From Candidatus Methylomirabilota bacterium (GTDB lineage: Bacteria; Methylomirabilota; Methylomirabilia; Rokubacteriales; CSP1-6), in NCBI GenBank assembly GCA_035709005.1, contig DASTFB010000076.1, forward strand, positions 1 to 53,458: a DNA stretch of 53,458 nt, written 5' to 3'. Of the stretch, positions 46,772 to 53,458 are shown piece after piece. Every line of letters starts with the position of its first letter. Position 1 is the stretch's first letter. The translations under genes and the position numbers were made by a program. The notes under the pieces were generated by a model that was not told the DNA's origin, searched no databases, and saw only the letters and a list, made by a program, of their open reading frames with translations.

Positions 46772-47814
46772 CCGACACGCCGATCCGCGTGGGATTCGTG
46801 GGCGCCGGAGCCAACTGCCGGCGTCACCATCTCCCGAAGCTCCAGGCCCAGCCCGGCGTGGAGGTGATCGCCGTGGCCAATCGCACCCGGGAATCGGGCG
46901 AGCGGGTGGCCAAGGAGTTCGGCATCGCGCGCGTGCACGACGACTGGCGGGCGGTCGTGGAGGCCCGGGACGTCGACGCCGTCTGCATCGGCACCTGGCC
47001 GTACATCCACTGCGAGGTCACGCTGGCGGCGCTGGCCGCCGGCAAGCACGTGCTGTGCGAAGCCCGGATGGCGATGAACGCGGCCGAGGGGCGGCGGATG
47101 CTGGAGGCCTCCCGGCGGGCGCCGCACCTGATCGCCCAGCTCGTTCCCGCCCCCCACACGCTGGAGCTGGATGGGACGCTCAAGCGGCTGCTGGCCGAGG
47201 GCTATGCGGGCGAGGTGCAAGCCATCGAGGTGCAGGCGACCCAGCAGGCGCGCTTCGCCGACCTGGGCGAGTCGCTGCACTGGCGGCAGGACATCCGGCG
47301 CAGCGGCCACAACATCCTCAACATGGGGATCTGGTACGAGGCGATGATGCGCTGGGTCGGTCCGGCCCGTCGCGTCATGGCCATGACCCGTATCGCCGTG
47401 CCGCGCCGCAAGGACGAGACCGGCGCCTGGCACGAGGTGAAGGTCCCCGACCACGTGGATATCCTGATCACCCTGACGACCGGCGCCGTCGGCCACCTGC
47501 GCTTCAGCGCCCTCACCGCTCTGGCGCCCCCGGCTGAAGCCTGGATCTTCGGCAGCGAGGGCACGTTGCGGATCGAGCCCGACGCCAGGCGGCTGTCGGG
47601 CGGCCGGGGCGGGGACAAGGCGCTGGGCGAGATCGCCATCCCGGCCGCCCAGCGAATCGGCTGGCGCGTCGAGGAGGAGTTCGTCAACGCCATCCGGGGC
47701 CGGGAGAAGGTCACCCACACGACCTTCGAGGACGGCGTCCGCTACATGGAGTTCACCGACGCGGTGGCCCGCAGCGCGGCCAGCGGCCAGGCCGTCGAGG
47801 TCGCCGAGCTCTGA
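46768..47814 (+). CDS. Gfo/Idh/MocA family protein lacking the catalytic Lys
   Basis: The 348-residue protein has the family Rossmann domain (VGFVGAGANCRRHHLPKL) and the long C-terminal alpha/beta sheet domain with a C-terminal helix (FVNAIRGREKVTHTTFEDG). The conserved E-K-P motif is replaced by E98-A99-R100 in HVLCEARMAMNA, so the usual Lys is missing. A standard hydride-transfer mechanism is therefore doubtful. It overlaps the thioesterase gene by 4 bases (ATGA), and the stop is 24 bases from the convergent amidohydrolase. The other Gfo/Idh/MocA protein of this window keeps EKP. Confidence 0.87.
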   Translation: MTDTPIRVGFVGAGANCRRHHLPKLQAQPGVEVIAVANRTRESGERVAKEFGIARVHDDWRAVVEARDVDAVCIGTWPYIHCEVTLAALAAGKHVLCEARMAMNAAEGRRMLEASRRAPHLIAQLVPAPHTLELDGTLKRLLAEGYAGEVQAIEVQATQQARFADLGESLHWRQDIRRSGHNILNMGIWYEAMMRWVGPARRVMAMTRIAVPRRKDETGAWHEVKVPDHVDILITLTTGAVGHLRFSALTALAPPAEAWIFGSEGTLRIEPDARRLSGGRGGDKALGEIAIPAAQRIGWRVEEEFVNAIRGREKVTHTTFEDGVRYMEFTDAVARSAASGQAVEVAEL

Positions 47815-47838
47815 GGCGATACGCCGCGGGCGCGGCCC

Positions 47839-48984
47839 TCAGGTCTGCTTGTAGAATCGGGCCGCGTTGTCCCAGAGCAACTTGCGCCTGGTGTCCGGCT
47901 TCAGGCTGGACCAGCGCAGGATGTTGTCCACGGAGTTGGGGAACTGGCATTCCGAATGCGGGAAATCGGAGCCGTACATGAGGATGTCGTCTCCCAGGAC
48001 GCTGGTCACGTAGTTGAACATGTCCTCACCCTCGTGCCGCTCGATGCTGCAGAAGAATCGCCCACTCGTGATGTACTCGCTGGGGGCGTGCTTGAGCGGC
48101 GCGATGCCGCCGACGTAGACGGCCTGCTCGTCCATGCGCTTGGCCCAGAAGGGAAGCCAGCCGAACCCGCATTCGAGGATGCCCATGCGCAGGCGCGGAT
48201 AGCGGTCCATGATGCCTCCTCCGATGAAGGCCGCCATGAACCGCATGCCGCCCCAGGGATGGGAGGCCAGACGCCCGAGGAAGATGTTGTCCCAGAGATC
48301 CTGGTAGCCGGGGAAGTAGGGGGCGTCCCAGGTCAAGCTGTGGTGCACCACGGCCAGGTCGTGTTCCTCCGCGGCCTGCCAGATGGGCTCCAGGTCCGGG
48401 TGGTCCACGGGAATGTCCTTGCCGAGCAGGGGCATGACCGCGGCCGCCCACTTCGAGGTGCCCCACCGGCGGATCTCGCGCACGCCCTCGTCGACGGCGC
48501 GGGTGGAGGCCACGATCGCGGTCTTGAGCCGCTCCGGAAACTGACCGCAGAACTCGGCAGCATGGCGGTGGTAGGCCCGAATCAGCCCGAGCTCGAGCTC
48601 GACGTCGGGCAAGCCGACGGCACTGAGCCAGAGGGTGGGGACCAGGAAATGGACGTCGGTGCCCTCGTCGTCCATGTCCTTGATACGGTTTTCGGCCCGA
48701 TCGTCCTGCACGCCCGGCCGGGGCTGCTGGGCGCCGCGCCAGGTGGTGCCGCGGCCGGTAAAGGTCTCGTGCGGGCCCGCCTGGCCCAGGACGCGCCGGA
48801 AGAACTTCGTGCCCACCCGGTACTGGTGGGTGTTCGGAGTCCCGCCGATCGGGCTGCCCGGCATTCGATAGGGCGCCAGCTCGGCCAGGCGCGGCCGGAA
48901 GCTCGTATCGACGTACCGCTCCAGGACTTCGGCGGCGGGGTTGACGTGCGTGTCGGCGTCGAACGCGCGAAAACCGTCTCGCAT
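47839..48984 (-). CDS. Amidohydrolase family protein (ACMSD/Amidohydro_2 type)
   Basis: I use ATG 48984 (381 residues) because GGGAGGAG is 7 bases away. The metal-binding segments are AFDADTHVNPAAEV (D-x-H), LAVVHHSLTW and MYGSDFPHSECQFPN. Family relatives are decarboxylases or hydrolases of aromatic or cyclic acids (e.g. 2-amino-3-carboxymuconate-semialdehyde decarboxylase, gamma-resorcylate decarboxylase). The C-terminal YGSDFPHSE motif fits that subgroup. Substrate unknown. TATAGT at 49036-49031 is a plausible -10 on this strand. Confidence 0.88.
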   Translation of the reverse strand: MRDGFRAFDADTHVNPAAEVLERYVDTSFRPRLAELAPYRMPGSPIGGTPNTHQYRVGTKFFRRVLGQAGPHETFTGRGTTWRGAQQPRPGVQDDRAENRIKDMDDEGTDVHFLVPTLWLSAVGLPDVELELGLIRAYHRHAAEFCGQFPERLKTAIVASTRAVDEGVREIRRWGTSKWAAAVMPLLGKDIPVDHPDLEPIWQAAEEHDLAVVHHSLTWDAPYFPGYQDLWDNIFLGRLASHPWGGMRFMAAFIGGGIMDRYPRLRMGILECGFGWLPFWAKRMDEQAVYVGGIAPLKHAPSEYITSGRFFCSIERHEGEDMFNYVTSVLGDDILMYGSDFPHSECQFPNSVDNILRWSSLKPDTRRKLLWDNAARFYKQT

Positions 48985-49064
48985 GGGCATCTCCTCCCGA
49001 GCCCGGGCGTCGTCCGCGCCCGGGGTCGCGACTATACGCCACTTTTCGCGGCCGGTGGGGGCTC

Positions 49065-50330
49065 GTGCCGGGGCCGGTGAAGTCCGCCGACCGGCTGCTT
49101 TCACCGGGCGCCGTCACCGCCCTGTTTCTCGAGCGCCAGCACCTGGCCCGGCCACGCGCGGCCCGGCTGACGGCCCGCCGCCTGGGCCGTTTCGTCGAGG
49201 ACGTGGGCGGGCTCCAGCTCGATTCCATCAACGTCCTCGACCGGGCCCACTACCTGACCGTGTGGAGCCGGTTCGGCCCGTACGATCGCGCGTGGCTCGA
49301 CGGCGTCGTGTATCGGCGTCGGCTGCTCTTCGAGTACTGGGCGCACGCGGCCTGCCTGGTGCCGACGACGATGTTGCCGTGGTGGCGCCGCGCCATGCTC
49401 GACTACCGCCTGCGACACACCGGCTGGTCCGATTACCTTCGCCGGAATCCGCGCGTGCTGGCCCGGGTGAAGGCGGAGGTGTCGGCCCAGGGCCCCATGG
49501 GTAGCGCCGACTTCGACGGGCGCCGCCCGTCCGGCGGAGGCGGGTGGTGGTCGTGGAAGCCGGTGCAGCACGCCCTGCACTATCTGTGGATGACGGGCGC
49601 GTTGACCGTCCACTCCCGCCGGCACTTCCACAAGCGCTACGACCTCCTGGAGCGCGCCCTTCCTGCCGTGCTGGGCTGCGCCCCGGTCTCGGCGCAGGAC
49701 TTCGCGCGCTGGCATCTCGAGCGCTCGCTGCACGCGATGGGCGCGGCGACGGAGCGTGACCTGGCCGCCTATCTGACGTTCCCGCGGTTCGGCCCGAGCG
49801 GGCGCCGGGCCGTGCTGCGCGCCATGCTGGCCGGCGGCGAGGTCACGGAGGTCGTGGTCGAGGGCCGGCCCGGCCGCTGGTTCGCGTTGACGCGCGACCT
49901 GCCGGCGCTGGCCCGCACGCGGCCGGGCGGTCCGCTCGCGGCCGGGACGACGCTGCTCTCGCCCTTCGACTCACTGCTCTGGTCGCGCGAGCGCGTCCGG
50001 CGCCTCTTCGACTTCGACTACCGCATCGAGGTCTACACTCCGGGCGACCAGCGGGTGCACGGTTACTACACGCTACCGATCCTCCACCGGGGGCGGCTCA
50101 TCGGGCGCGTCGACGCCAAGGCCCACCGCGCCGAGCGTCACCTGGAGGTTCGTCACGTGCACTTCGAGCCGTGGTTCCCCGCCGGCCTCGACCCGGACGA
50201 GGCGCTCGACGGGCTGGCCGAGGCCCTGCGATCGCTGGCCGGGTTCGTCGGTGGGGACGCCGTGGTGCTGCGCCGGGTGTCTCCCGCGCGCCTGCGGGCG
50301 GCGCTGGGGCGTGCGCTTTCGAGGCAATGA
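49065..50330 (+). CDS. Winged-helix YcaQ/AlkX-like protein (interstrand crosslink DNA glycosylase family)
   Basis: The 421-residue protein starts at GTG 49065 (GTG 49077 is an alternative). It has the HTH_42/YcaQ architecture, beginning with LSPGAVTALFLERQHL. The catalytic Q-x-D motif of the family is present as QLD in GGLQLDSINVLDRAHYLT. Long aromatic-rich stretches (FEYWAHAACLVPT, RRHFHKRYDLLERALP, LSPFDSLLWSRERVRRLFDFDYR, RRVHFEPWFP-like) match family blocks. YcaQ unhooks DNA interstrand crosslinks, and relatives resist azinomycin-type antibiotics. Activity here is inferred from the family. Confidence 0.87.
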   Translation: MPGPVKSADRLLSPGAVTALFLERQHLARPRAARLTARRLGRFVEDVGGLQLDSINVLDRAHYLTVWSRFGPYDRAWLDGVVYRRRLLFEYWAHAACLVPTTMLPWWRRAMLDYRLRHTGWSDYLRRNPRVLARVKAEVSAQGPMGSADFDGRRPSGGGGWWSWKPVQHALHYLWMTGALTVHSRRHFHKRYDLLERALPAVLGCAPVSAQDFARWHLERSLHAMGAATERDLAAYLTFPRFGPSGRRAVLRAMLAGGEVTEVVVEGRPGRWFALTRDLPALARTRPGGPLAAGTTLLSPFDSLLWSRERVRRLFDFDYRIEVYTPGDQRVHGYYTLPILHRGRLIGRVDAKAHRAERHLEVRHVHFEPWFPAGLDPDEALDGLAEALRSLAGFVGGDAVVLRRVSPARLRAALGRALSRQ

Positions 50331-50337
50331 CGCTACT

Positions 50338-51234
50338 ATGACGCCCGCCATGTACGAGGACTTCCGCCGCTTCGACATCCCGACCAGCGATCCCGAGGTC
50401 ACGATCCACGGCGTCGTGGGCGGTTCGGGGCCGGCCCTGCTCCTGCTCCACGGCAATCCGCTCACGCACATCCACTGGCGTCTGATCGCGCCCCGGCTGG
50501 CCCAGGAGTTCACCGTCGTGGCGACGGACTTGCGAGGCTACGGCGACAGCGGCAAGCCGCGCGGTCGGCCCGACCATGCCAATTACTCGTTCCGCCGCAT
50601 GGGGCTGGATCAGGTCGAGGTGATGGAGGCTCTCGGCTTCGCGCGGTTCATGGTGGCCGGTCACGATCGGGGCGCCCGCACGGCGTGCCGCATGGCCCTC
50701 GACCATCCGGACAGGATCCTCAAGCTCGCCGCCGTCGACATCCTGCCCACCCACCACGTGTGGACGCACGTGACGCGCGAGTGGGCGCTCAACTCCTACC
50801 ACTGGGCCTTCCTGGCCCAGCCCTACGACTTTCCCGAGCGGCTCCTGGCCGGGCACGAGGAGTACTACATCCGGCTCAAGCTCGGCTCCCACGGCATGGG
50901 CAAGGGCGGGATCGCCGAGGAGGCGCTCCGCGAGTACATCCGCTGCTGCACGGCCGAGAGCATCCACGGCGTGTGCGAAGACTACCGCGCCGCGGCCACC
51001 ATCGACTTCGAGCTCGACACCAAGGACTTCGAGGCCGGGCACCGGATCACGTGCCCGGTGCTGGTGCTGGTCGGCGGCCAGAGCCACACCGCCCGGCTGT
51101 TCGGCTACGAGAAGGCCTGGGCGGCCTACGTGAGCGACCTCGTGCGCTGCGTGGCCTTGCCGTGCGGACACTACCCCGCCGAGCAGGCTCCCGAGGAGAC
51201 GTACACGGAGCTTCGCGCGTTCTTCGAGGGCTGA
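50338..51234 (+). CDS. Alpha/beta hydrolase, haloacetate/fluoroacetate dehalogenase-like
   Basis: The 298-residue protein has a complete haloacetate-dehalogenase active site. Nucleophile D110 with R111 and R114 is in AGHDRGARTACRM, D134 in VDILPTHH, H155-W156 in NSYHWAFLAQP, Y216 in VCEDYRAAA and catalytic H278 in LPCGHYP. The set D-R-R-D-H-W-Y-H is that of fluoroacetate dehalogenase, in which H, W and Y hold the leaving halide, and the spacing is nearly identical. An epoxide hydrolase or another ester hydrolase remains possible. ATG 50350 (TACTAT 10 bases upstream, no SD) is an alternative start. Confidence 0.87.
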   Translation: MTPAMYEDFRRFDIPTSDPEVTIHGVVGGSGPALLLLHGNPLTHIHWRLIAPRLAQEFTVVATDLRGYGDSGKPRGRPDHANYSFRRMGLDQVEVMEALGFARFMVAGHDRGARTACRMALDHPDRILKLAAVDILPTHHVWTHVTREWALNSYHWAFLAQPYDFPERLLAGHEEYYIRLKLGSHGMGKGGIAEEALREYIRCCTAESIHGVCEDYRAAATIDFELDTKDFEAGHRITCPVLVLVGGQSHTARLFGYEKAWAAYVSDLVRCVALPCGHYPAEQAPEETYTELRAFFEG

Positions 51235-51237
51235 GCA

Positions 51238-51704
51238 TCAGTCGACGGGCGTCTCGGCCACGCGGCCGTGGGCCGTGCGGCGCCGCCACACGTCTCGCCT
51301 GCCTTCTCGGCGGCCGCTCCCTGAGCTCCCTCGCTTTCGAGCCACTCGATCACGCTCGCCAGGGCGGGACTGCGCCCGAGCACCTCGCGCCAGTGGCCGC
51401 TCTGCAGCTCCGTCTGCAGGAGCTTGATCCCGGTGCCCAGCTGGACCAGCAGCGTGCGGCCCACCAGAATGAGCGGCGTCACCACGCCCAGGCCGACGGC
51501 GGCCACGGCCAGGCCGGCCGCGCCGTCGCGCCAGCGGACGCGACGCTTGATGGCCCGATGCAGCGGGTGGGTCATCACGGCCAGCGCCAGGGCGAAGGCC
51601 AGGGCGGGCAGGAACGGTCGCACCAACAGGTAGCACAGATAGAAGGTGAGGATGGTGAGGCCGACGAGGATCAGGGCCAGCACGCGCTCGCGGGACACGC
51701 TCAC
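51238..51704 (-). pseudogene. AI-2E family transporter gene with large internal deletion
   Basis: Reading minus from GTG 51704, the first ~140 codons encode the start of an AI-2E/PerM transporter: RERVLALILVGLTILTFYLC, YLLVRPFLPALAFALALAVM, and GLAVAAVGLGVVTPLILVG, then TGIKLLQTELQSG. The sequence then jumps, in a different frame, to VWRRRTAHGRVAETPVD and a stop at 51238-51240, which looks like the normal C-terminus of such proteins (WRRRTA motif). The middle ~200 residues with most TM helices are missing. The product would be non-functional. The stop is 3 bases from the convergent hydrolase stop. Confidence 0.75.
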
Positions 51705-51835
51705 GGCGTCTCTCGTGGCAATGCCGTGCTGGTGAGTATCCGGCTTGACTTGTCTACCCTGCGGCTCCATGCTGCCAGCCGCCGGAAAACCCGCGACACG
51801 GAGGAACGGCTACGTGAAGATCAAGGGGAAGTGAC

Positions 51836-53458
51836 ATGACCGGCGGCGAGGCGATCGTCAAGACGCTGGTCCGGGAGGGCGCCCGGGTGGTGTTCGGGCT
51901 GCCCGGGGTGCAGCTCTACGGCATCATCGCCGCCCTGCGCGACGAGCCCGAGCTCCGATTCATCACCTGCCGTCACGAAGGAGCCACGAGCTTCATGGCC
52001 GACGGCTACGCCCGGGCGGGCGGCGGCGTGGGCGTGGCGCTGGTGGTGCCGGGGCCCGGGCTGCTGAACGCGGCGTCCGGGCTGAACACCGCGTATTCGG
52101 CGTCGTCCCCGGTGCTCATGATCGCGGGCGAGATCCCCCGTCATCAGATCGGCAAGCACATCGGGGTGCTCCACGAGCTGGACAACCAGCTCGACGCCAT
52201 GGCCGGCGTCAGCAAGTGGCGGGCGGGCATTCGTCAGGTCGCCGACGCCCCCCGCCTGGTGCACGAGGCCTTCGGCCAGCTCCGCACGGGCCGGCCGCGG
52301 CCGGTGATCGTCGACATGCCCTGGGACGTGATGGAAGACGAGGCCGAGGTGGAGCTGGTGGCTGCCGGCCACCCGCCCCGCCCGGCCGCGCCGGCCGCCG
52401 ACGTGGCCCGCGCCGCCGAGCTGCTGCTGGCCGCCCGGCGCCCCGTGATCTACGCGGGCGGCGGCATCCATCTCTCGGGCGCCCACGAGGCGTTGGCCGC
52501 CGTGGCCGGTTATCTGGAAGCCGGCGTGGCCACCACCGCCGAGGGCAAAGGCGCCGTCAGCGACGCCAGCGATCTGTCGCTGGGGGCCGGGCTCTGGCCG
52601 AAGAGTCCGCTGCGCGCGTATCTCGACGCCGCCGATGTCGTGCTGGCCGTGGGCAGCCGCCTGGCCCTGGCCGCGCTGCAACCGGCGCAGCAGCTGATTC
52701 AGATCGACGTCGATGGCGCGGAGATCGGCCGCAACCACGCCAAGACGGTCGGGCTCGTCGGCGACGCCCGGGCCACGCTCGAGCAGCTCCTCGAGCGACT
52801 GCGCGCGGGAGGAGCGGCCCGCACCACGCGCAAGGCCGAGCGCGAAGCGCTCCGGGCCGAGACCGCCTCGCACATGACGCAGGAGCCCAACACGTCGATC
52901 TTGAAATCGCTGCGGGCCGGGACGCCCGAGGACGCCATCGTCGTCGCGGGCATGACACAGATCGGCTACTTCTCACGCCCGTTCTGGCCGGTCTACCGGC
53001 CGCGGACGTATTTGACGTCGTCGTACTCCGGCAACCTCGGCTTCGAGTACCCGACCGCGCTGGGGGCCAAGGTGGCCTGCCCCCGCCAGCCCGTGGTGGC
53101 CATCTGCGGCGACGGGGGCTTTCTCTACAACGGCCAGGAGATGGCGACGGCGGTCCAGCAGCAGATCAACGTGGTCGCCGTCGTGTTCAACGACAACGCC
53201 CTGGGCAACGTCGGCCGGGACCTCGACGAGCACTGGGGCGGAAAGTTCGCCTCCGACCTGCACAACCCCGATTTCGTCCGCCTGGCCGAGGCCTACGGCG
53301 TCGTGGGCCGCCGGGCCAAGGAGCCGACCGAGGTCGGCCGGCTGGTGGCCGACGCCGTGCAGATGGACCGCCCGGTGCTCATCGAGGTGCCCGTCGGCCG
53401 CATGGCCCGGCCCGTGTTCTTCGGACCGCTCAAGACGCTGCCGCGGTACCGGCGCTAG
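51836..53458 (+). CDS. Thiamine-diphosphate-dependent decarboxylase/synthase family enzyme (acetolactate-synthase-like)
   Basis: The 540-residue protein is complete; its TAG is the last codon of the window. Domain order is the classic pyrimidine-PP-PYR: MTGGEAIVKTLVREGARVVFGLPG start, catalytic Glu in CRHEGATSFMADG, a central domain with AELLLAARRPVIYAGGG, and the ThDP loop CGDGGFLYNGQEM ending VVFNDNALGNV. Relatives include acetolactate synthase, benzoylformate decarboxylase, sulfoacetaldehyde acetyltransferase and oxalyl-CoA decarboxylase. The sequence does not decide among these. A TTGACT at 51745-51750 with a weak -10 (CATGCT, 17-base spacing) lies upstream. Confidence 0.9.
   Translation: MTGGEAIVKTLVREGARVVFGLPGVQLYGIIAALRDEPELRFITCRHEGATSFMADGYARAGGGVGVALVVPGPGLLNAASGLNTAYSASSPVLMIAGEIPRHQIGKHIGVLHELDNQLDAMAGVSKWRAGIRQVADAPRLVHEAFGQLRTGRPRPVIVDMPWDVMEDEAEVELVAAGHPPRPAAPAADVARAAELLLAARRPVIYAGGGIHLSGAHEALAAVAGYLEAGVATTAEGKGAVSDASDLSLGAGLWPKSPLRAYLDAADVVLAVGSRLALAALQPAQQLIQIDVDGAEIGRNHAKTVGLVGDARATLEQLLERLRAGGAARTTRKAEREALRAETASHMTQEPNTSILKSLRAGTPEDAIVVAGMTQIGYFSRPFWPVYRPRTYLTSSYSGNLGFEYPTALGAKVACPRQPVVAICGDGGFLYNGQEMATAVQQQINVVAVVFNDNALGNVGRDLDEHWGGKFASDLHNPDFVRLAEAYGVVGRRAKEPTEVGRLVADAVQMDRPVLIEVPVGRMARPVFFGPLKTLPRYRR

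Overview
The window is a GC-rich, densely packed bacterial chromosome segment of about 53 kb. It carries no rRNA, tRNA, CRISPR array, transposase or phage gene that I could recognise. Gene content is that of a metabolically versatile soil or sediment heterotroph: a peptide-type ABC importer, a TAXI-type TRAP importer, a taurine/nitrate-type ABC importer, three xanthine-dehydrogenase-type molybdenum subunits, an acetoin/branched-chain-type 2-oxoacid dehydrogenase, and many catabolic singletons (luciferase-like oxidoreductase, MmgE/PrpD, isochorismatase-like hydrolase, amidohydrolase, TauD, ThDP enzyme). This mix and the base composition resemble Candidatus Rokubacteria/Methylomirabilota, but that placement is inference and no marker gene is present to test it.

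Layout. 1-2291 (minus): end of an LVIVD-type gene, a MetE-like methyltransferase and purU. 2430-3047 (plus): a NIPSNAP protein, ending at a strong hairpin. 3098-9790 (minus): a dppABCDF-like peptide importer with a broken VOC-dioxygenase gene at its distal end. 9885-12989 (minus): TAXI binding protein, fused TRAP permease, and a 59-residue membrane protein overlapping the permease. 13104-18856: a molybdenum hydroxylase large subunit and a luciferase-like oxidoreductase on plus, converging on a second large subunit on minus. 19028-21635: a lipoprotein with coiled coil and SH3 domain, converging on a GGDEF diguanylate cyclase. 21752-26140 (plus): substrate-binding protein, ATPase, two permeases, a small membrane protein and a cysteine hydrolase in one tight operon. 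26150-30739: remnant of a carboxymuconolactone decarboxylase, a Gfo/Idh/MocA oxidoreductase, MmgE/PrpD, a class IV aminotransferase and a transglutaminase-like protein. 30847-36359 (plus): E1 alpha, thioredoxin-like, TauD, glycolipid-binding-domain protein, E1 beta and a two-PSBD E2. 36432-42768: broken DinB gene, atypical SDR, small hypotheticals, a 1192-residue fused ABC exporter and a possible papain-fold protein. 42831-47814 (plus): third molybdenum subunit, M19-like dipeptidase lipoprotein, FlK-family thioesterase, Gfo/Idh/MocA protein. 47839-53458: amidohydrolase, YcaQ-like protein, a haloacetate-dehalogenase-like hydrolase, a broken AI-2E transporter gene and a ThDP enzyme.

Themes. (i) At least four genes (VOC, CMD, DinB, AI-2E) are broken in a similar way: recognisable ends remain, while internal segments or single bases are lost. 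This could be decay or assembly error. A fifth gene (glycolipid-binding) lacks a normal start codon. (ii) Several start codons have no Shine-Dalgarno sequence but carry a -10-like hexamer 7-10 nt upstream, some with a TTGACA-like -35, which suggests leaderless transcripts. (iii) All three molybdenum large subunits lack FAD and 2Fe-2S partner genes here. (iv) A fluoroacetate-dehalogenase-like hydrolase with a complete active site lies about 3.5 kb from a fluoroacetyl-CoA-thioesterase-family protein.
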